Assembly (NCBI GenBank): GCA_030684395.1
Contig: JAUXTT010000017.1
Location: 434,001 to 498,000, forward strand
Reading direction: 5' to 3'
DNA: 64,000 bases
From: Bacteroidota bacterium
Lineage (GTDB): Bacteria; Bacteroidota; Bacteroidia; B-17B0; Aurantibacillaceae
Shown: positions 26,186-34,853 of the stretch, piece after piece
Numbering within the stretch: position 1 is the stretch's first letter
Layout: each line of letters begins with the position of its first letter
The notes under the pieces: model-generated
What the model was told of the DNA's origin: nothing
The model's database searches: none
What the model saw: only the letters and a program-made list of their open reading frames with translations
Position numbers and translations under genes: made by a program

Positions 26186-29100
26186 TTAGTTTTTAATTAG
26201 TTTTTTTGTTGAGCTTCCGTTTTCATTATATACTTTCACAAAGTAAGTGCCGGATTGTAACAGTGTAATATCAATTGTCAGTTCAGTTGCGTTGCTTGTT
26301 TTATTCAGCACCTTTTGTCCTAGTGTGTTGTAGATCTCAATAGTGGAAGAAGTAGTGTTTCTTGGAAGTCGTATTTCTACCTGATCGTTTGCAGGGTTTG
26401 GAACAAATGTAAACTCCACAGCGTTGTATATTTCATTCAATCCTATTAATGATGAAGGGGATTTTATATTTGAACGCGATGTGTTTATTGCTCCTCTTGT
26501 TGAAGTACAGGAAATCCCCCAAGCTGTTTCTACCCTGTAGCTTGCATTTGGGAAGCTTGAAAAAGTGGGAGCAACAATAGTGTTTTGTGTTCCTGCTGTA
26601 GATGCAACCTGAGTCCAGTTACCAGTGCTATTATCATCACGCATTAATAAATAATTGTTTACCGGATTTGAAGTGTTTTCTATTGTATAAACCGGATTCC
26701 ATGTGAACTGCCCGTTACCTGCATGAATAATATAGATAGTATTATGATAATTCCCTTTTACGGATTCTTGTCCGCAACTATCAATAGCGCTGATCTTATA
26801 GCGTTTAGTCGTTGTGTTTGGATCAACGCCCAGATCATGATATTCGCTTAAGCTATCGTTGTCAACCGTTCCAATATGTGTATAAACATTAGTCACATCC
26901 TCCCTGTAAATTTTCACGCTATCAACTCCTGTGAATGCTGATTTATCCCAAACAATAATGTTGTGTGTGCTGATTGAATCTACTGATACCAAACATATTT
27001 CGGGAATAGCCGGCACCGGTTTAATGGTTAAGTGAATAGTATCTGTATTTTTAAAACAGCCGTCGTTTTTGGTAATTGTTGCGAAATAATCATTGGCTGC
27101 GTTTACCGTAATTTGATCTGTTGTTTCATTTCCGGGACTCCATAAGTATGATGAACTTGCTCCGCCGTTTGCAGTAATTGTTACGTTACTTCCCGGACAT
27201 AAAGCAGTAAAATTATTGGGTGTAGAAATTGTTGGCGTTGCTATATCACAAAACTTAAGTAATGATAAATCGGAAAGTGAACCGCTTGAGTTGTTCATTT
27301 CGGCAACACAATAAATTCTGCCGTTAGCAGTAACATCCATATCTCTTCCGAAATCATTACCTACCAAACTGCCCGATTTTGTGGTGTACCAAAGTAAATT
27401 TCCGAGCGGATCAAACTTCATTAAAACCAAATCTCTTTCCGAACTACCTTGTGATACAGCTTCGCCAAAACCATAATAGTTTTCGTTTGCATCAACTTTT
27501 AAAACTGTTGCCGTGTTCGAACTTCCTGAGTTAATACTATTTTCCCAAACCAAAGAACCATCGGCCCTACTAATTCTTCTTATAAAATATGTTCCGTATC
27601 CTCCGGAAAACACTGCAAGTTCACCATTACTAACAAATTCCATCGTGCCAGTAACTTCTCTTCCAAAACCACCATAAAATAATTGTTGCCACAATTGCGT
27701 TCCATTATTATCAAATTTTGTGACAAAAGAATAAAACTCCCCAAAACCTGTTGTGTCATAACCATTTCCCATTACATAAACGTTATTTGAACCATCTACT
27801 AAAACTTTGTTTACAAATGTGTAATACTGAGAGTTTGAATCGGTTGAATCAACAAGTGTAAGTTCCTTTAACCAAAGAGAATTTCCGGCAGGAGAAAATT
27901 TTTCTACAATAACCCGGGAAATAGGATTAGCTGTTCCAAAATTAACAACCCGCAAACCTGCACTATAAATTCTATCGTTTCCATCTAAAGCCATTGCTGG
28001 TATGCCTAGTGTATAAACAGGTCCGGTTGAACCAATAGTTTCAAAAATGGTATTGCCTGATGGGTCAATTTTTTTCACTGTAAAAGATGATGATAGATTG
28101 TTATTAGTTGCCAGGTACGAATTACCTGCATTGTCGTTCATTATTTTCCGATAAGTGTACGATGAAGTGTTTGACCAAAGTGGCGATCCAATAGAATCGT
28201 ACTTAACAACTTCTCCTCCACCGGAAGTTTGCTTGGTAACATATATATTAAAAACACTATCGTGTCCCATATCATATGATTCATCGTAACCATTACTTAC
28301 ATCAATCATATTTTGCCATTGTATATTTCCTTCTGCATCATACTTGCTTAACACCGCATCTGAATTCGAATTATCATTTGTAACATAACCAAGCGAATAA
28401 ACCGAATGATTTCCATCTGTAAAAACCCGTGAAGCTTTATCATAAGTGTTTGCCTCCCCTGCGTAAACCCCTTCAAATTGAAAAACCCCCGTGTTGTTTA
28501 AACGAGCATTAAAAATTTTATAATAAGCTCCGATCATATTCATAAAACCACTCGCATCTGCTACAATAAAAGCCGGATTACTGGGCGATAAGCTCGATCC
28601 GGTTAAAAGGTTTACAAAAGATAAACTACCTGCAGAACTAATTTTAGAGCAAAAGATATTATCAAAACTAAAGCCTGAATTTCCAGTTTGCCCTGCTCCA
28701 TAAATATTATTATTTACATCCAAAAAAATGTCATTTACTTTTTCTACAGAGTTCCCTGCAACATCCAATATGTGATCATAATTTTGTGTACCGGAAGAAG
28801 AGTGTTTTATAACTCTGGAATAACATGTTGATAAGCCCATTGTGACATAAATTGCAGAATAAGAATTACCTAAATTATCTACAATTAATTCAACTGCTTC
28901 CGAATTCATCTGAGAAGTGGTGTGCAGTTTCTTTTGGTATTGTTGTGCTCCTGATGCATTATATTTTGTTAAGTAAGGAGTTAGGTTTATTGTTGAAGTA
29001 TCTGCAATATTTGAAAGGACATAAGAATTAGAACTATTATCAACTCCAATGTTTATTGAGATATCGTCTCCGCCTGCCGCACCGGTTATTTGCTTTGTCC

Positions 29101-29803
29101 ATTGCACAATACCACTTGAATTTAATTTAAAAGCAACTGCGTCATAAGTATTAGTTGCCACCTGCATTTTTCCGGCAACGTACATGTTTCCTGAAGCATC
29201 CAGTGCTATATCGTTACCCACGCCCAAGTCTGTACCGCCAATCGTAACATGTTTTACCATTTGCATAACACCGGCATTATTTATTTTACCAACTACTAAG
29301 CTATCATTAATGGCACCTGTAAAATAGATGTTGTTAGACGCATCCAGAGCAATTGCATTTGCACTAACTTCAGTTGGGTACATCCAATAATCCGGAAGGT
29401 AATTAACCTCCCATGCTAATGAACCCGCTGCATTAAACTTAACAATCGTAGCATAATACCCATATGAACCAACACTGTAAGAGTAACCTGCTATATAAAT
29501 ATTACCTGATGCATCATATGTGAAATCTTTAGGGTAGTCATTTGTGTTACTTATATTGTTGTATATGTAACTTTGCGTAACTCCGGTTGCACTATTAAAT
29601 TTAACAACAACCATATCTTCGTTTGCATATGAAAGTGTATAAACGTTACCGGACACATCGGTTAAAGTTTTTACCATATAGTGGCTTAAACTCGCACTCC
29701 CATTTTGTGAACGCTCCCACTGAGGAGAAGGTGGAGTAGATTGTGAGAAAAGTATCGTGGATACTATTGAGCATAAAACGGCGACGAATAATTGTTTTTT
29801 CAT
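26186..29803 (-). CDS. Large T9SS type A cargo protein with SBBP-like propeller repeats
   Basis: 1205 aa from the ATG at 29803 (signal peptide MKKQLFVAVLCSIVSTILFSQ). The first about 870 residues are repeated blades with the pattern DxSGNIYxAGxxxxxxxxYDxxVxKFNxxG, typical of SBBP/beta-propeller proteins. An Ig-like segment follows (TPTISTPNNFTALCPGSNVT), then a fibronectin-like region and a C-terminal sorting domain (FTFVPNPANDQVEIRLP ... GTYFVKVYNENGSSTKKLIKN). It should be secreted through T9SS; a role in adhesion or surface binding is only a guess. The start is supported by a -7 box just upstream. Confidence 0.9.
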   Translation of the reverse strand: MKKQLFVAVLCSIVSTILFSQSTPPSPQWERSQNGSASLSHYMVKTLTDVSGNVYTLSYANEDMVVVKFNSATGVTQSYIYNNISNTNDYPKDFTYDASGNIYIAGYSYSVGSYGYYATIVKFNAAGSLAWEVNYLPDYWMYPTEVSANAIALDASNNIYFTGAINDSLVVGKINNAGVMQMVKHVTIGGTDLGVGNDIALDASGNMYVAGKMQVATNTYDAVAFKLNSSGIVQWTKQITGAAGGDDISINIGVDNSSNSYVLSNIADTSTINLTPYLTKYNASGAQQYQKKLHTTSQMNSEAVELIVDNLGNSYSAIYVTMGLSTCYSRVIKHSSSGTQNYDHILDVAGNSVEKVNDIFLDVNNNIYGAGQTGNSGFSFDNIFCSKISSAGSLSFVNLLTGSSLSPSNPAFIVADASGFMNMIGAYYKIFNARLNNTGVFQFEGVYAGEANTYDKASRVFTDGNHSVYSLGYVTNDNSNSDAVLSKYDAEGNIQWQNMIDVSNGYDESYDMGHDSVFNIYVTKQTSGGGEVVKYDSIGSPLWSNTSSYTYRKIMNDNAGNSYLATNNNLSSSFTVKKIDPSGNTIFETIGSTGPVYTLGIPAMALDGNDRIYSAGLRVVNFGTANPISRVIVEKFSPAGNSLWLKELTLVDSTDSNSQYYTFVNKVLVDGSNNVYVMGNGYDTTGFGEFYSFVTKFDNNGTQLWQQLFYGGFGREVTGTMEFVSNGELAVFSGGYGTYFIRRISRADGSLVWENSINSGSSNTATVLKVDANENYYGFGEAVSQGSSERDLVLMKFDPLGNLLWYTTKSGSLVGNDFGRDMDVTANGRIYCVAEMNNSSGSLSDLSLLKFCDIATPTISTPNNFTALCPGSNVTITANGGASSSYLWSPGNETTDQITVNAANDYFATITKNDGCFKNTDTIHLTIKPVPAIPEICLVSVDSISTHNIIVWDKSAFTGVDSVKIYREDVTNVYTHIGTVDNDSLSEYHDLGVDPNTTTKRYKISAIDSCGQESVKGNYHNTIYIIHAGNGQFTWNPVYTIENTSNPVNNYLLMRDDNSTGNWTQVASTAGTQNTIVAPTFSSFPNASYRVETAWGISCTSTRGAINTSRSNIKSPSSLIGLNEIYNAVEFTFVPNPANDQVEIRLPRNTTSSTIEIYNTLGQKVLNKTSNATELTIDITLLQSGTYFVKVYNENGSSTKKLIKN

Positions 29804-29827
29804 GTTGACTGGGTTCTTTTTACTGTT

Positions 29828-29835
29828 CAAAGATA
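29828..29835 (-). promoter_or_regulatory. -7 box of the large T9SS gene
   Basis: Plus-strand CAAAGATA reads TATCTTTG on the coding strand, 24 bases before the start at 29803. It excludes the longer frame that begins at 29896. No -33 element is clear. Confidence 0.45.
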
Positions 29836-29913
29836 GTTTAAAATACCGATAGTCTTGTGTAAAAAATAATTTTGTTATATGTTTTCGAAGATACAAAATA
29901 ATAAACTAAACTA

Positions 29914-29942
29914 TTGATTTTAAATTATTTATTATATATTTG
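29914..29942 (+). promoter_or_regulatory. Promoter of the gene at 29967
   Basis: TTG at 29914-29916 and TATATTTG at 29935-29942 are 18 bases apart, a good Bacteroidota promoter. It lies within an open frame starting at TTG 29940, so the ATG at 29967 is the real start. Confidence 0.6.
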
Positions 29943-29966
29943 AGTAAGTTTTTGAAGCTCAATTTT

Positions 29967-31412
29967 ATGTCAAAAAAAGAACCATTGTTTGAACTCATTC
30001 ACTCGCTTTCGGTTCCTGAAAAAGGGTATTTCAAAAAAAATTGCGGGCCCGCAGATCAGGTTTATGTTAAGGTTTTTGATCTTATAAACAAACAAACAAG
30101 CTATAATGAGAAAGAGATTTTAAAGGCTATTAGAAACGAAAGCGTTTCAAAAAATTTTTCAGTAAGCAAAAGATACCTTTATGATTCTATTCTTTCAGTA
30201 CTTATCCGGTATCAATCGCAAAAAAACATCGAATCGCAATTAAACATTGATATTGAAAGTATAAAAATTTTGTTCAACAAAGGTTTGTATGATCAAACTG
30301 AAAAACTATTGAGCCGTGCCAAAGAGGTTGCAAGGAGTTATGAATTGTTTCATCATTTGCTACAGCTACTTGCATTTGAATACTCTTTCAACCAATTCAA
30401 AATGCGTGATTCCCAACAGCTTTTCGAAGAAGAAGAAAAAATTCTCGAACAGCTTCAACAGGTAAGCGCAGGTAACAAATGGTATTTGCAAGTGCTTGCA
30501 TGGGTTCAAAAAAACGATAGAGCAAAATCACAGCAAGAGATTACTGAAATAACCGCTTTGTTTAACAGCAACCTTTCTAAAGTCGACGACAGAACTTTTA
30601 AAGGCATTAACACTTTTCATGCTGCCAACACCATATACAATTACAGTATCGGTAACATGAACGAAGCCACAAATGCAAAAATCAGGCAATTGGAAACTTA
30701 TATTGCCAACCCAAAACTAAGAGAAGTTAATTACAAAAATTTTTTACTGGTTTATGGTAATGTGCTTTCATTAATATACAACAACGGCGATCAGGAAAAA
30801 TTTAAAGAATATTATTCTAAATTTTTTGAATTAAAATCCAACAACAACAACCAAATCATACTTGAAAAAGAAATTGAATTTGCACACGGTGTAGGTTTAT
30901 TTAAATTAAACAAAGACTACAAGGGCGGCACTGCATTTCTGAAAAAAATTGAACCTGAACTCAAAACACTGGAACACAAACTTTCACTCATACGTGTAAG
31001 CGACATTCAATTTAATGCTGCAGTAATGTTTTTTTGGACAAGAGACCTGCGATCTTCTCTAAAATGGTTAAACAAAATATTGCAGAACGAAAAAGTAGAA
31101 TCCAGGCAATATTTATACTGTTATGCAAAAATTTTTGAACTGGTCATTCATATAGAATTAGGCAATACACAATTATTATTGTCTCTTTCCAAATCTACCT
31201 TTAGGTATTTATACCAGCGAAATAAAGTTCATGATTTTGAAAACATCATATTGACCTATCTAAAGAAATTCATTAAATCCGAAACTCTTCATCAAAAGAA
31301 ATTGTTTAATGAGTTACAACAAGAGTTAAGTGAATTGGCAAAAGATCCTATACGCTCAAAGGCAATGGATCATTTTGATTATATTAATTGGTTGGAAGAA
31401 AAAACTGTTTAA
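29967..31412 (+). CDS. Cytoplasmic helical-repeat protein of unknown function
   Basis: 481 aa from the ATG at 29967 (MSKKEPLFELIHSLSVPEKGYF). It has no signal peptide or membrane segment and is almost entirely helical, with TPR-like spacing. Regions such as LYDSILSVLIRYQ, LFNKGLYDQTEKLLSRAKEVA and SLKWLNKILQNEKVE suggest a superhelical scaffold. I recall similar Bacteroidota proteins of about 500 aa with no known role. It is divergent from the large T9SS gene, with which it may share regulation. Confidence 0.65.
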   Translation: MSKKEPLFELIHSLSVPEKGYFKKNCGPADQVYVKVFDLINKQTSYNEKEILKAIRNESVSKNFSVSKRYLYDSILSVLIRYQSQKNIESQLNIDIESIKILFNKGLYDQTEKLLSRAKEVARSYELFHHLLQLLAFEYSFNQFKMRDSQQLFEEEEKILEQLQQVSAGNKWYLQVLAWVQKNDRAKSQQEITEITALFNSNLSKVDDRTFKGINTFHAANTIYNYSIGNMNEATNAKIRQLETYIANPKLREVNYKNFLLVYGNVLSLIYNNGDQEKFKEYYSKFFELKSNNNNQIILEKEIEFAHGVGLFKLNKDYKGGTAFLKKIEPELKTLEHKLSLIRVSDIQFNAAVMFFWTRDLRSSLKWLNKILQNEKVESRQYLYCYAKIFELVIHIELGNTQLLLSLSKSTFRYLYQRNKVHDFENIILTYLKKFIKSETLHQKKLFNELQQELSELAKDPIRSKAMDHFDYINWLEEKTV

Positions 31413-31494
31413 TTTCCTTTTCAAACAAAACCCTGATAAGCTGAATACTGAGAAAAGTCAAAAGAGCCGTTGAGGTAAAAAAAAACAAACCCCA

Positions 31495-31833
31495 TTACTT
31501 TTTTATTTCGTGTTCCGACACTTTATATTTATCAAAATTAGCCTTTTGTCCGTCAGCATCGTAGCCAATGTCGTTCAATTCTTTACGGATCTGCTCAATG
31601 GTGATTTTTTTTGAGTTATAAATCACGTATACCTCGTGTTTAACAAAGTCTACTTTCACCCTACGAATTCCCTTTACTTTACGCAATGATTCTTCAATAT
31701 TTTCCTTACAAAACTTACATTCTGCCGATGTTTTAATTGTTGCTTTTACCCTGCGTGGATTGTCGGCCAAAGCCGGTTTTGCTATAAAAAGTGAGAAAAC
31801 GAAGATGAGGGCAAGTAAGAATTTGTTTTTCAT
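31495..31833 (-). CDS. Exported heavy-metal-associated (HMA) domain protein
   Basis: 112 aa. Signal peptide MKNKFLLALIFVFSLFIAKPALA, then a ferredoxin-like HMA fold: TIKTSAECKFCKENIEESLRKVKGI with the CxxC metal site, a VKVDFVKHEVYVIYN strand and ITIEQIRKELNDIGYDA. It probably binds copper or a similar ion in the periplasm. It is transcribed alone, divergent from lepA. Confidence 0.82.
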   Translation of the reverse strand: MKNKFLLALIFVFSLFIAKPALADNPRRVKATIKTSAECKFCKENIEESLRKVKGIRRVKVDFVKHEVYVIYNSKKITIEQIRKELNDIGYDADGQKANFDKYKVSEHEIKK

Positions 31834-31950
31834 TGCGTCTAAAACTAAAAATCCAAGCCAAGATACTAAATTTATTCGTTCCTAAAGCGACCGGAATACC
31901 ATCAAAATTTCGTATTTTCGCAAACCCAATTTTAACGGGGCTATCACCAA

Positions 31951-33756
31951 ATGAATAACATACGTAACTTTTGTATCATCGCACATATTGATCACGGGAA
32001 AAGTACCCTGGCCGATCGTTTATTAGAATATACCAACACCATCAATAAACGTGAAATGCAGGCTCAGGTATTGGATGACATGGATCTTGAAAAAGAACGT
32101 GGAATCACCATCAAGAGTCACGCTATTAAAATGGATTACGAATACACCAGTGATCTTGCTCCAAAAGGCAAATATGTATTGAACTTAATTGACACTCCCG
32201 GTCACGTTGATTTTAGTTACGAAGTATCGCGTTCCATTGCAGCTTGTGAAGGTGCATTGTTGATCGTTGATGCTGCGCAAGGAATTCAGGCGCAAACCAT
32301 TTCGAATTTATATTTAGCCCTTGAACATGATCTTACTATTATTCCTATTCTGAATAAAATTGATCTTCCAAGTGCTGATCCTGAATTAGTGAAAGATCAG
32401 ATTGTTGATCTATTAGGTTGTGACCGTGACGAAATTATGGCGGCTTCAGGTAAAACAGGATTAGGTGTGCACGAAATGTTAGCTGCTATTGTAGAACGCA
32501 TTCCTGCTCCCAAAGGTGAAGAAAAAGCTCCACTTCAGGCTTTGATATTTGATTCGGTTTTTAATCCATTTCGTGGGATCATCGCTTATTTCAGAATCTA
32601 CAACGGAGAATTAAAAAAAGGCGAGAAAATTAAATTTGTAAATACAGGTGGTGTTTATAACGCTGATGAAATTGGAGTGCTTCGCTTAAAACCCGAACCA
32701 CGTGATGTTGTAAAAACAGGTGATGTAGGGTATATTATTTCCGGTATAAAAGAAGCGAAAGAAGTAAAAGTAGGTGATACCATTACAACTCTTGCTAATC
32801 CTTGCGAGCAAGCTATTCAGGGTTTTGAAGATGTGAAGCCAATGGTATTCGCAGGTATTTATCCGGTAGATACGGAAGATTTTGAAGAGCTGCGTTACAG
32901 TATGGAAAAACTTCAACTGAATGATGCTTCATTAACATGGGAGCCTGAATCATCTGCTGCACTAGGCTTTGGATTCCGTTGCGGATTCTTAGGAATGTTG
33001 CACATGGAAATTATTCAGGAACGCTTGGAGCGTGAGTTTAACATGACTGTTATTACAACTGTTCCTAACGTATCTTATCTCGCTTACAAAACAAACGGAG
33101 AGATTGTTACGGTAAACAACCCAAGTGATCTTCCGGATCCTGGCCGTATTGATTATATTGAAGAACCTTACATCAAAGCAAGCATCATTACCAAATCTGA
33201 ATTTATAGGGCCTGTAATGACCTTGTGTATTGAAAAACGTGGACAGATCATGAATCAGAATTACCTGACAGCAGATCGCGTTGAATTAATTTTTGAAATG
33301 CCTTTGGGTGAAATTGTATTTGATTTTTACGATCGTTTAAAATCAATATCTAAAGGTTATGCATCGTTTGATTATCACCGTACAGGGATGAGACAATCGG
33401 ACCTGGTGAAGCTGGATGTTTTATTGAACAGCGAACCGGTAGATGCTTTATCGGCCTTGATCCACAAAAGTAACGCACATGAGTTTGGTAAAAAAATGTG
33501 CGAGAAATTAAAAGAATTAATTCCGAGACAACAATTCGAGATTCCTATTCAGGCTGCAATTGGAGCAAAAATTATTGCACGTGAAACCATCCGTGCTATC
33601 CGTAAAGATGTAACTGCAAAATGTTATGGTGGTGATATTTCCCGTAAACGTAAATTATTGGAAAAGCAAAAAGAAGGTAAAAAGAAAATGAAGCAGGTAG
33701 GTAATGTGGAGATCCCGCAAAGTGCGTTTATGGCGGTGTTGAAGTTGAATGATTAG
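31951..33756 (+). CDS. lepA: Elongation factor 4 (LepA), translational GTPase
   Basis: 601 aa, full length. G1 AHIDHGKST, switch I with RGITIKS, G3 DTPGHVDF, G4 NKID, then domain II, EF-G-like domains and the LepA-specific C-terminal domain ending in the basic stretch [20 protein letters not shown]. LepA acts on ribosomes during translation and initiation under stress. TATTTTCG at 31913-31920 is a near-match -7 box and would give a leader of about 27 bases. Confidence 0.97.
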   Translation: MNNIRNFCIIAHIDHGKSTLADRLLEYTNTINKREMQAQVLDDMDLEKERGITIKSHAIKMDYEYTSDLAPKGKYVLNLIDTPGHVDFSYEVSRSIAACEGALLIVDAAQGIQAQTISNLYLALEHDLTIIPILNKIDLPSADPELVKDQIVDLLGCDRDEIMAASGKTGLGVHEMLAAIVERIPAPKGEEKAPLQALIFDSVFNPFRGIIAYFRIYNGELKKGEKIKFVNTGGVYNADEIGVLRLKPEPRDVVKTGDVGYIISGIKEAKEVKVGDTITTLANPCEQAIQGFEDVKPMVFAGIYPVDTEDFEELRYSMEKLQLNDASLTWEPESSAALGFGFRCGFLGMLHMEIIQERLEREFNMTVITTVPNVSYLAYKTNGEIVTVNNPSDLPDPGRIDYIEEPYIKASIITKSEFIGPVMTLCIEKRGQIMNQNYLTADRVELIFEMPLGEIVFDFYDRLKSISKGYASFDYHRTGMRQSDLVKLDVLLNSEPVDALSALIHKSNAHEFGKKMCEKLKELIPRQQFEIPIQAAIGAKIIARETIRAIRKDVTAKCYGGDISRKRKLLEKQKEGKKKMKQVGNVEIPQSAFMAVLKLND

Positions 33757-33804
33757 TTTGAAATTAATTATTTGAGGTTTCGGGTTTCTTGTTGTGATTT
33801 CTGT

Positions 33805-33812
33805 TATATTTG
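33805..33812 (+). promoter_or_regulatory. -7 box upstream of tRNA-Ala
   Basis: TATATTTG matches TAnnTTTG and lies 87 bases upstream of the tRNA. No -33 element at the right spacing is obvious. The transcript would start with two hairpins before the tRNA. Confidence 0.4.
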
Positions 33813-33822
33813 ATGATTATGC

Positions 33823-33848
33823 CTTTGTTGGTGTTATCACCAACAAAG
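33823..33848. repeat. Perfect hairpin in the tRNA-Ala leader
   Basis: CTTTGTTGGTG pairs with CACCAACAAAG across a TTAT loop (11-bp stem). It has no T-run after it. It may be a processing or attenuation structure, or a terminator remnant of lepA. Confidence 0.6.
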
Positions 33849-33860
33849 AAAAATTAGCTC

Positions 33861-33878
33861 TCCCGATAGCTATCGGGA
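33861..33878. repeat. Dispersed palindrome, intergenic copy
   Basis: TCCCGATAGCTATCGGGA is an 18-bp perfect palindrome. The same 18 bases occur inside the aminotransferase gene at 48756-48773. I recall this palindrome as abundant in Bacteroidota genomes, which was not checked here. Confidence 0.85.
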
Positions 33879-33898
33879 TGGCTTGAGATTGACAAAAA

Positions 33899-33972
33899 GG
33901 GGAATTAGCTCATTTGGCTAGAGCGCTTCGCTGGCAGTGAAGAGGCGACCGGTTCGAATCCGGTATTCTCCA
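33899..33972 (+). tRNA. tRNA-Ala (anticodon GGC)
   Basis: 74 bases folding as a complete cloverleaf: acceptor GGGGAAT/ATTCTCC, D stem GCTC/GAGC, anticodon stem CTTCG/TGAAG with loop CTGGCAG (anticodon GGC, reading GCC/GCT), T arm ACCGG-TTCGAAT-CCGGT, discriminator A. The CCA end is not encoded. Confidence 0.95.
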
Positions 33973-33981
33973 CTCAACACT

Positions 33982-34018
33982 AAAAGAGTCCTCGCTTCTG
34001 CGGGGACTTTTGCTTTTT
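33982..34018 (+). terminator. Terminator after tRNA-Ala
   Basis: AGTCCTCGC pairs with GCGGGGACT across TTCT, with A's before and T's after the stem, then GCTTTTT. Confidence 0.85.
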
Positions 34019-34025
34019 AATTCCT

Positions 34026-34033
34026 TATCTTTG
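34026..34033 (+). promoter_or_regulatory. -7 box of ispD (near-leaderless)
   Basis: TATCTTTG ends 5 bases before the ispD ATG, so the message would begin about 3 bases before, or at, the start codon. It follows the tRNA terminator directly. Confidence 0.45.
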
Positions 34034-34038
34034 TTTCA

Positions 34039-34704
34039 ATGAATGAATATGCAATCATAGTAGCAGGAGGAACCGGCTCACGCATGAAAAGTGAGGTCCC
34101 GAAACAATTTATTCCCATCAAGGGAAAAGCTATTCTGCTTCATACTATTGAAAAGTTCATCGCCTATAATTCAAACATCAAGATCATTGTTTCCTGCCAT
34201 AAAGATTATATTATGACAGCAAACCAGTTGATGGAAAAAACAGCTTTCCATTCTCAAGTAAAAATTATTGAAGGAGGAGAAACCCGTTTTCACTCTGTAA
34301 AAAACGGGTTGGATACAATTGAGGATCTGAAAGCATTTGTTGGTATACATGATGCTGCCAGACCTTTAGTAAGTAAAGAAACATTGGAACGCTGCTTTTC
34401 AATGGCAAAAGAAAAAGGAAATGCTGTGCCCGTTGTAGCACTAAGTGAATCTATCAGGCAAGTTATTGGTGACTCAAGCATCGCAGAAGACAGAAATCGT
34501 TTCAGGATCGTACAAACACCTCAGTGTTTTTCTGTTGCTTTAATAAAAAAAGCATTTGAACAAGAATACTCTAACCTGTTCACAGATGATGCAACTGTAG
34601 CAGAAAAAATGGGCTTAAAAATAAATCTTGTAGAGGGAAACCCTGAGAACATCAAGATCACACATCCAATGGATCTCATCATTGCAGAAACGCTTCTTCG
34701 GTAA
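34039..34704 (+). CDS. ispD: 2-C-methyl-D-erythritol 4-phosphate cytidylyltransferase
   Basis: 221 aa. The CTP-binding loop is AGGTGSRM followed by PKQF, and the catalytic and product-binding segments are GIHDAARPL, QTPQCF and TDDATVAEKMG. It makes CDP-ME in the MEP isoprenoid pathway; dxr of the same pathway lies at 43235, so the organism uses the MEP route. It is transcribed alone after the tRNA terminator, with a -7 box 5 bases before the ATG. Confidence 0.96.
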   Translation: MNEYAIIVAGGTGSRMKSEVPKQFIPIKGKAILLHTIEKFIAYNSNIKIIVSCHKDYIMTANQLMEKTAFHSQVKIIEGGETRFHSVKNGLDTIEDLKAFVGIHDAARPLVSKETLERCFSMAKEKGNAVPVVALSESIRQVIGDSSIAEDRNRFRIVQTPQCFSVALIKKAFEQEYSNLFTDDATVAEKMGLKINLVEGNPENIKITHPMDLIIAETLLR

Positions 34705-34711
34705 ACCCTTC

Positions 34712-34839
34712 CCAACACAGAGTACACAAAGAAAACACCTGCCCGAATGAAAATTCGTTCAGGCGGGGAGCTACACAGAGTTTTATTAAAAAGAGCTCTG
34801 TGAAACTCAAAAAACTCTGTGTTCTCTGTGTTGAAAATT
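34712..34839. repeat. Intergenic palindrome, CACAGAG type, with a second repeat nested in one arm
   Basis: The left arm starts CCCAACACAGAGTACACAAA, is interrupted by the 30-bp repeat at 34738-34767, and resumes with GCTACACAGAG. The right arm has GAGCTCTGTG, AACTCTGTGTTCTCTGTGTT. The nesting shows that the small repeat arrived later. It lies between ispD and polX, which run in the same direction. Confidence 0.8.
34738..34767. repeat. 30-bp palindromic repeat, intergenic copy
   Basis: CCTGCCCGAAT pairs with TTCGTTCAGGCGGG imperfectly around a short loop. A copy identical at 26 of 30 positions (inverted) is found in frame inside the PP2C gene at 38347-38376. Confidence 0.8.
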
Positions 34840-34841
34840 CG

Positions 34842-34849
34842 TAAATTTG
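34842..34849 (+). promoter_or_regulatory. Possible -7 box of polX (leaderless)
   Basis: TAAATTTG ends 4 bases before the ATG at 34854, predicting a leaderless or near-leaderless message. There is no clear -33 element. Confidence 0.35.
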
Positions 34850-34853
34850 AATC

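Noticed and set aside
26186-29803. Tandem repeats in the large T9SS gene as a mobile or recombining array
   Set aside because: The repetition is at protein level (propeller blades); DNA copies are too divergent for recent recombination.
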